Of a DNA stretch of 64,000 bases, positions 57,302-64,000 are shown piece after piece. The translations under genes and the position numbers were made by a program. The DNA is from Epiperipatus broadwayi (taxonomy: Eukaryota; Onychophora; Udeonychophora; Euonychophora; Peripatidae). Below the pieces are notes generated by a model. The model searched no databases. It was not told the origin of the DNA and saw only the letters and a program-made list of their open reading frames with translations. The first letter of the stretch is position 1. Each line of letters starts with the position of its first letter. The stretch lies in contig JAQFVV010000032.1 in assembly GCA_028023455.1 (NCBI GenBank), positions 2,482,001-2,546,000 of the forward strand, read 5' to 3'.

Positions 57302-57592
57302 CTTACTTTGAACATTTTTTAGCAAAAAACATTTTTTTATTGTATATATGTACACACAATCTTACATTTTGATTGTCCTGCAATCTTCTTCAAAGTTATG
57401 ATATGACAAAATAAAATAAATAACTATATAAAAAATACTTTGAAATTTTAGTAAACCTTTCTTAGAACAATGTAATTCAATAATGCTTTTCTCTATATAC
57501 ATATCTGAAGAAGACTGCAGGACAGTCAAAATTTAAGATTGTGTGTACATATATATAATAAAATTTTTTTTTGCTAAAAAGTGTTCCAAATA
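57302..57592. repeat. Inverted repeat with hammerhead-like hairpins in both arms
   Basis: Left arm 57302-57393 and right arm about 57497-57592 are reverse complements. They share TAGCAAAAAA, ATATATGTACACACAATCTT and the structured inner part. The right arm reads CTGAAGA (57505-57511), A, GACTG, CAGGA, CAGTC, AAAA on the plus strand. The left arm on the minus strand reads TTGAAGA, A, GATTG, CAGGA, CAATC, AAAA. The central stem pair is C-G in one arm and T-A in the other, so base pairing is kept. There are no tRNA-like heads and no coding core. The family is probably related to Penelope-type termini. Confidence 0.7.
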
Positions 57593-57793
57593 AGATGGAT
57601 AAATTTTTACAAATGATATTATAGCAAAGTAAAGGAAGTGGTGGATTTGTGATGTTTTTAGAAAGTTCATTAACTCTATCAGGTAAAATATGTATTTGAA
57701 TGTCTGGCTGCATAATCATAAACATAAAAATTTACATTAAGAAAGTTTGGCAAATATATATAAAAAATAAAAATCTAATTAAAAAAAAAATAC

Positions 57794-57833
57794 CTAAGGA
57801 ATTATACTGTTCTACTTGCTTCAAAATAGTGTC
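57794..57833 (-). CDS. SGPL1: Sphingosine-1-phosphate lyase, exon i of the window
   Basis: A 40-bp exon with a TTTTCAG acceptor and a TAG|GTATTT donor. It encodes DTILKQVEQYNSL and the first base of the Asp codon completed by exon ii. The matching human segment is SAVLEKLKEYSSMD, just before the W--G-VSG motif. It is the most upstream exon I can find. The membrane-anchor and linker exons must lie beyond 64000, so this intron is over 6 kb. Confidence 0.82.
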
Positions 57834-58430
57834 CTGAAAAGAAATATATAAGAAAATAAATAAATAACACTATTTTTTTTTCAATCATCATAATAAAACA
57901 TTATTACTAATATATGTAACTTAAAACAAGTAAATAAGCAAGATCACTAATTTTAGAAAAGGAATAAATTACCACAAAGAAAAACAAATACACATATCAT
58001 TCATAGTAAGATTCTAGAATTAATTTACAAGGGAATAATAGTTTTTTTTTTTAAAGAAAATATTTTTTCTTTATTATTATTAAAATATAATAATATTTGT
58101 TATACAAAAAATTGTTGCAGAAAGTATATCTATAAATAAAGATAAAATGATAGATACAATGTGATAAAAATTAAATCGGTGGTAAATGGGGCATTTTACA
58201 GTAAAAATCGAAAAATTTACATAATTCATTTAGAATTTAAAAAAAAATAAAAATATGATCACCAATAAGATAAATCCATCTTCCGTAGTCAATTAATTAA
58301 TGTAAATTGACAAAAAATGAATTTGTAAAAAATTTCAGTGTTCTTCTTGCTTTCAGAACAACTAAAAGTCTTTTTATTTGGTAACAAAGCATATAATGCA
58401 TTAAAATAAATAATCAAGATTTGTTTAACA

Positions 58431-60290
58431 CAGTGATTTTCAATTTTTTCAAGCCACAATACACTTTTTGTCTTAAAATTTTTTTCACTACAGTTATTCT
58501 TAATATATAATCAGTTTAGTTCTACCTGCCATTTGACTAAGTATGCTAAAAAGTTGATCTGTAAAAAAAATTATTACTTTTTTGAAGATAGTTATAACTG
58601 AATTTAAAAAAATATTTAATTTTTAAACTACAACAAAAGTTTATTTTAAAAAATATAAAATTAAAAAAGAATTTTAAACGCAACATAAAAACAATTTGTA
58701 AAAAAATTATTGGTAAAATCTTTACATTCACGTTTGTTGGTCTTCTCACATTTGTAACATAAAAAAAATCAGTCTATAAATAAGTATGTAATAAACTACA
58801 TAAAAATCCAAAAAAATAAAAAATAAAAATCTAATATATCAAATATCAAAATAACACTTGAATATTAATAAATATACAAACAAACTAAATACTACACAAA
58901 AAATGAAATTAAAAATAAAATTGAATGCCAAACTGAGAATGCAGTCCCTTGTCATGTGGTACTGATTTTTAGTCATATACTATAAAACTTGAGCTCAGTA
59001 GAGTTACTAACTTGTTAATTTATCAGGTTACTACCTGTAAGTGAAAGTCGTAAATCTCTATAATATATAATTTGCAAAAAACTTTTCTTTGATTAAAATT
59101 TATGATGAAGCACTAAAACTATTCAACTAAATATAATGATGGAAAAGATATTAGAAATTTTTTTAACAATAGCCAACAAACAGGATACTCTGAAATTTTC
59201 TTTTGTAATGTAAAAATATTTCCTTATAAAATGTTTAATAATATTTTCAATATTTATAAAAGGATTTATTATCCAATCTGGAACTTCCAAATTAATAAGT
59301 ACTTCAAACTTTTGCACCACATCTTCATGTAACTTTATAAATAATTGACAAAAATCAAAATATCAGATAAATAATTTCGTTTTTCTATTTCCAACAAATT
59401 TGAAAACTGATATAATTAATATTATCCTATGTCCCAAGTTGTATTTAAAATGTATTAATTTCAATACAAATGTCATCATGAGACCTTGCTTTAATAAGTT
59501 ATGTTTTGTCCTTGTAATTATAAACTCATTTTGTTGAATTTATCATGCAATATTAGCTTTAATTTTTTGAATGTTATTACTGAGAACATCTTGCATATTT
59601 TCAAAAATCATTATAACAAAATCAAAACATTCATAAAATTGTTTCAAGCAATTATCTTTTGATAGTGAACAAACTTCAGGATGAAGAGAATGTGATTTAA
59701 TTTTGTTTGTAATGTGCAATTAATCATCAAGATTTTCACAATTAAATACTGGTAATGAATTTAATATTTGGCATGATTTTTTTTTAAAAAGAAGCTGTAA
59801 AGCATCTATAATGATCTATCTATTACTGATGTGATGGGGCTTTATCAATTGTATAGACAATTACATTTATAAATGAAATTTCTTTGTCTTTAAAAAACTG
59901 TTTGAAAACATAAAATAAAGTTTCACCTTTTGTGTATGTTTGAAAATATTTTACAAATAATTCTTTAATAAAGCAAATATATACAAGCAGAAAAAATTCA
60001 TTACCTGGCAATACTGGCTCGTATGAAATTTGTTGCTTGTAAAATATCAAAATGTATTTTTGGTCATTTTATCTATTAATTTGTGAACAGTATCATTACT
60101 AAGTAAAACTGATTTTATTATATTATGTGACAATTTATGGAAAACTGTACAAAATAGTTCAGAAATTACAACCTAAAACTAAATCTTTGCCAATTGTATA
60201 GGGTCTTTCTGTTTTGGAAATTAAAAGGACAATATTGTAAGAGGCCTGTAACTATCATTATTCTGTTGTGCAGAGCAAGCAAAAATATTT
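58431..60290 (-). pseudogene. Second hAT/ZBED (SCAND3-type) transposon remnant
   Basis: The left tip reads CAGTGATTTTCAATTTTTTC and continues CAAGCCACAATACACTTTTT, like a hAT inverted repeat. Minus-strand coding remnants follow. LLISKTERPYTIGKDL lies near 60230-60180, and LLSNDTVHKLIDKMTKNTF near 60100-60050 (the conserved motif before the catalytic domain). A partly open frame at 59823-60050 ends IVYTIDKAPSHQ where a TDGAP-like motif is expected. VPDWIINPFI is near 59285-59260. The frame is broken throughout and the right terminal repeat was not found. Confidence 0.65.
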
Positions 60291-60349
60291 GATAATATTG
60301 CTTGTTACTCAAATTTGTCATACAATTATTGAAAGTAAGACAAGTCATT

Positions 60350-62820
60350 ATTCATCTTATCTGGATAAATCAATTTTAAATAAGTTCCAGTAAGTAAAAA
60401 GGCTTCATGGTCTACAAGTAAGTGTTTTTAACAAATAAGCCCTATTAGTAGTTGTTTTTTTTTTAGTACTAACTGAAAACATTTCAATAATTCACATAAT
60501 ATTGACTATATTTCTAATTTGACTTTCATAAGAATGCCATTTTCTTTTCTAAAAAAAAAAAAGAAGTAATAATAAATAAATTATTTTATTACAATAGTAT
60601 TTAACAATAAATAGATAATTAAAATTAAATTATTTTATTACACAGACAATTTTATACAATTACTGAAAAGTCAAGAGCGTTATTATAATAGAACCAGAGA
60701 TATTAACCATTTATTTCAGCATGCAACATTTTAAAGTAATAAATTATGTAAATCAAACAATTTATATTTTTTTTATTTGAGAAGAAATAACATTAAGTAA
60801 CAATAGGGCTAATACAAAACTATTATAATTTTTAACTGGTATAAGTTTGATTCCTAACTTCTTACATAAAAATAACAGATTTAGGCTTTAGATATATGTT
60901 TTAAATGCATGCATGTATGTTCATATAAATAAACTTATTCAGATTGTGTTCAGAATTCAATAAAATTCATTTTTAAAAATATTCAGATATTTTTATTAGT
61001 TATATCCCCAAAACATCTCACATAAAAATTAAGCAATTATAATGATTTTCTATTGGAAAAAGAATTCATGTTAATTTAAATTCAAAATGTATATAAAAAT
61101 TTGATTAAAACAATAAAGATTAAATTGAAAAATGAATTAATTAATGAATAAGCATTTTACTAAGCATATTATTTTAAAAAAATTACAATTCATGGGTAAA
61201 TATATTGTATAAAAAATTTTTGGTAGATTTAATTTTTAAAAAAATTTAATTTTTTTCAATTTTGCTTCTTACATAGCAAAAGAATATTTCCTGAATTCAT
61301 TATAAGCATGAAAAAAAAAATCAACTAACCACAATGTATATTATCCTTTTTTTTTTTTTTAAAAAATTAACCTAAAATAAATAAAGTTGCTTATTAATTG
61401 TATAATACAGAAAATTATTTTTTTCTCTCCCTTTTTTTAAACTCAAAATAATATACAATTACAATGACTGCATTTTATAATTAAGAATAATGCATTTTTT
61501 GCCATAAGTAAAATAACATTCATAAGAATTTTAATACATAATATTGATTGAATGAATATATTTTTCCTAATGTACACATTTTATAATTCAATATTTGCTG
61601 TTGTATTTTATCAAAATATGTTTTTGATTACTTACTATATTAATGAACTGGCAATTTTTTTGCTTTTGTAGTAATTAATAATGAAAATCTTTTCTTTGAA
61701 TATATCATAAATAAAAGTACTGATTGTTTTTCAAGAACATTAGATAAAAACCAAATAAAATACATTAATCATATTTTAATTCTATAGTCAAAACATAATA
61801 CTGTATAATGAATAAACTTTATACTGTACATTTTTTGCAATAATTTCACCATTTTATTTCAGTTGATGTAATTTTAATGAAATAAGTGTCCCATAATATC
61901 ATCAATATTACAAAAATGGCCAGATTAGAAAAAAACTTTTTATTTAAAGTTTCATAATTTTTAAAAAAATTGATTGTAGCAAATAATAGATTGTAAATCA
62001 AAATAGCGAATACAAATTAATGCTGATCACTGTGACAAAACCTCAAATAAAGTCTGTTACTTACCAGGGTAAAGTGGATGTCCTTAAATCTATCTTTTGA
62101 ATTATCATAATTGTAGTTTAATGCCATCATAAATATTGTTACTAAATTTATTAAATGCTTAGTTTTTGGATAAGATTAATTTTTACTTTCACCAAAACTT
62201 GGGCAATCATTCTTATATTTAAATTTTTCATGGCTATTTAGAAATTAATCACCTCATGAGTTAATTTCCATTCGTAAATTCCTGTACAATTTTTAAATTA
62301 AAAAAAAAAAAGGAAACGATATGAAAATTAACAGTGTGTTAAGTTTTCATAAAAGACAATGGAATTATATAATATCAAATAAACGGCTGGATGTGATTTT
62401 AATTTAATTACTTAAAATACTTATATTGCAAAAAGCCTATTCAGATTTTATATTAGATAAATCAGAATCAGATTAGTCCTCTTGTGAAATAAAATATTAG
62501 ATGATAAATGATTGTTTTACAATATATATCTGAAAAAAAAAAAGATTAATAGTAAAATAGCTTCCTTCAACAGTTGTAGATGATCTATTAGGTCAAATTT
62601 TTGACATGAACACTGTTTTAAGGCAAAAAAAAAAAAAATCTTAAAGGTGAATTGTGAAATGCAAATCGATAATCAATAGTTTTTCATCTTCTGGAATGAA
62701 TTTAAATTGTTTAGTATTATTGTTAATAATGATTATTCACGCATAAGATAAAATGTTTCAAAGATGGCAATAAGAATATAAAAATAAATCTTGTCTGCTT
62801 TGTTTTTATTGTATAATGTA
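60350..62820. other. Intron sequence, nothing recognised
   Basis: Very AT-rich with T- and A-runs. A minus-strand ATG-led stretch with a consensus donor near 62064-62127 was considered as an exon and not accepted. Confidence 0.5.
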
Positions 62821-62849
62821 TATAAGTTGTAATCGAACTGGGGTTTCTA

Positions 62850-62952
62850 TTACCTCTGATGGTTGATTTATTTCCTGATGAGCATATTGTAGGAAGAAAA
62901 TAATTATTGGTGTTGTTACCCCCTTACAACAATATTTCCAGCTCATCAGAGG
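62850..62952. repeat. Small imperfect inverted repeat with CTGATGAGC strings
   Basis: CCTCTGATG (62851-62859) and CATCAGAGG (about 62944-62952) are inverted. Inner GATGAGCATATTGT and ACAATATTTCCAGCTC blocks also pair. A central GTTGTTACCCCCTTACAAC hairpin forms the tip. The result would be a single structured unit of about 100 bases. I do not recognise the family. Confidence 0.5.
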
Positions 62953-63499
62953 GTGTAGCATTAAAGAGACTGAAAATATCTAGAAATTTATCCGTTTGGT
63001 TTCCCAAACAGCACCACTAGCAGATTACTACAACCTGGGCATAGCTCAGGAAATGAGATTTCTGTGAAAAAGTACACCGATTGATGAATGATGCAGAATG
63101 AAACTGACAAGATATATTAGTTTTATATAACTATAATTAATTTAATTAACAGTATTTGGATAACACTTCTAATAGCTCATTGCAGTTCAGGTTCCATAGA
63201 TCAATTAGTCCATTTCATCGGTAACTTTTCTGAAGTTGGTTCCATCATTGATCATCATAGTGTCCTTCATTTACATTCATAATCCTGTTCTGCCTGCATT
63301 CACATAGTAGGAGATATCCGTGTGTACATCATGGATACCTCCCTTATCATTTTTCAAGTTTAAATTATCCTTCTGTGAGTTTATATTATCATATGCACAT
63401 ATTCATAGACATGTCTATTGATTCCCTATTGCAATATACTTTTAGGTAAGTTTAATTTATATTTGGATTAATCCTTTTCATCTAATTATTCAGTAACAA

Positions 63500-63945
63500 A
63501 TAATTATATTCAAATATATTCATATATTTAATTCAGGTATATACACATATTTAATTCATGAACATAGATGCATATTTAACTCCAGTATGAAGACGCATAT
63601 TTAATTTATGTAGACAGACGCATATTTAATTCCTATATGTAGACACAAATTTAATCCATGTATGTAGAAGCATATTTAATTGCTGTATGTAGACACATTT
63701 AATAAATGTAAATAGACGCATATTTAATTCAGACACATATTTAATTCAGGTATATAGACATATTTAATACATGAACATAGATGCTTATTTAATTCCTGTA
63801 TGTTGATGCATATTTAATTCATGTATATAGATGCATATAAGCGCACATTTAATTTATATATATATGGACACATATTTAATTCATATACATAGACGCATAT
63901 TTATTTCATGTATATAGACATATATTTAATCCAGGTACATCTGGG
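63500..63945. repeat. Minisatellite, CATATTTAATTCATGTATATAGA-type unit of about 30 bp
   Basis: At least a dozen imperfect copies of a unit containing GCATATTTAATTC followed by a TGTATGTAGAC-like spacer, from about 63500 to 63945. Units vary from about 20 to 35 bp. Confidence 0.8.
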
Positions 63946-64000
63946 TCTCGTTTTATGCGGATTATTTTAATGCGATTTTGAAGTTATGCGATTCATGTTT

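Noticed and set aside
62064-62127. Minus-strand ATG-led stretch ending CTG|GTAAGT, as a possible first or upstream lyase exon.
   Set aside because: The donor is good, but the peptide does not resemble the expected lyase segment before DTILKQ, no upstream acceptor is clear, and the phase fit is not diagnostic.
1-64000. CRISPR arrays, bacterial operons, riboswitches or plasmid origins.
   Set aside because: Spliced exons, LINEs and LTR elements show a eukaryotic nuclear genome, and no regularly spaced short repeats with unique spacers were seen.

Overview
The window is AT-rich eukaryotic intron sequence from one animal gene. On the minus strand, eight short exons with consensus splice sites and compatible phases encode 231 consecutive residues (693 bp) of sphingosine-1-phosphate lyase, a PLP-dependent enzyme of the ER. 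The first exons lie beyond position 64000. The C-terminal exons lie before position 1, because the last exon here ends exactly at the PLP-binding lysine codon. The very high AT content, multi-kilobase introns and retroelement mix (Penelope-like, RTE-like, Ty3/gypsy, Ty1/copia, hAT/ZBED, KRBA2-like integrase) suggest an invertebrate animal. I cannot name the species or phylum with confidence.

Transcript order is right to left: exons at 57794-57833, 51715-51794, 42366-42494, 38241-38329, 25821-25857, 19148-19255, 11013-11075 and 6866-7012. Most introns carry their own transposable elements: a hAT remnant (58.4-60.3 kb); a foldback with ribozyme-like hairpins (57.3-57.6 kb); a full-span LINE with a second, RTE-like LINE inside it (42.9-50.6 kb); a young LTR retrotransposon with 2.5 kb LTRs, a Penelope-like element and an old copia remnant (26-38 kb); a gypsy element split by a hAT transposon (20-25.3 kb); a 200-bp-arm foldback and a LINE fragment (13.4-17.4 kb); a KRBA2-like integrase relic (8.1-10.2 kb); and a gag-only LTR element (1-3.8 kb).

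The most interesting structures are RNA-like. The Penelope-like element at 36.1-38.1 kb is bounded by inverted arms. Each arm carries a tRNA-like fold whose acceptor stem shows covariation between the arms, then a hairpin set between CTGAAGA-type and GAAA strings, resembling the small hammerhead variants known from Penelope-like elements. A separate inverted repeat at 57.3-57.6 kb has the same layout and a compensatory base change in the hairpin stem. The young LTR element has lost nearly all of pol. It joins a gag-like coiled coil to an integrase C-terminus through a correctly phased T-TTA-AAG slippery heptamer.

All assignments come from reading the sequence. Nothing was searched against a database, and percent identities were not computed.
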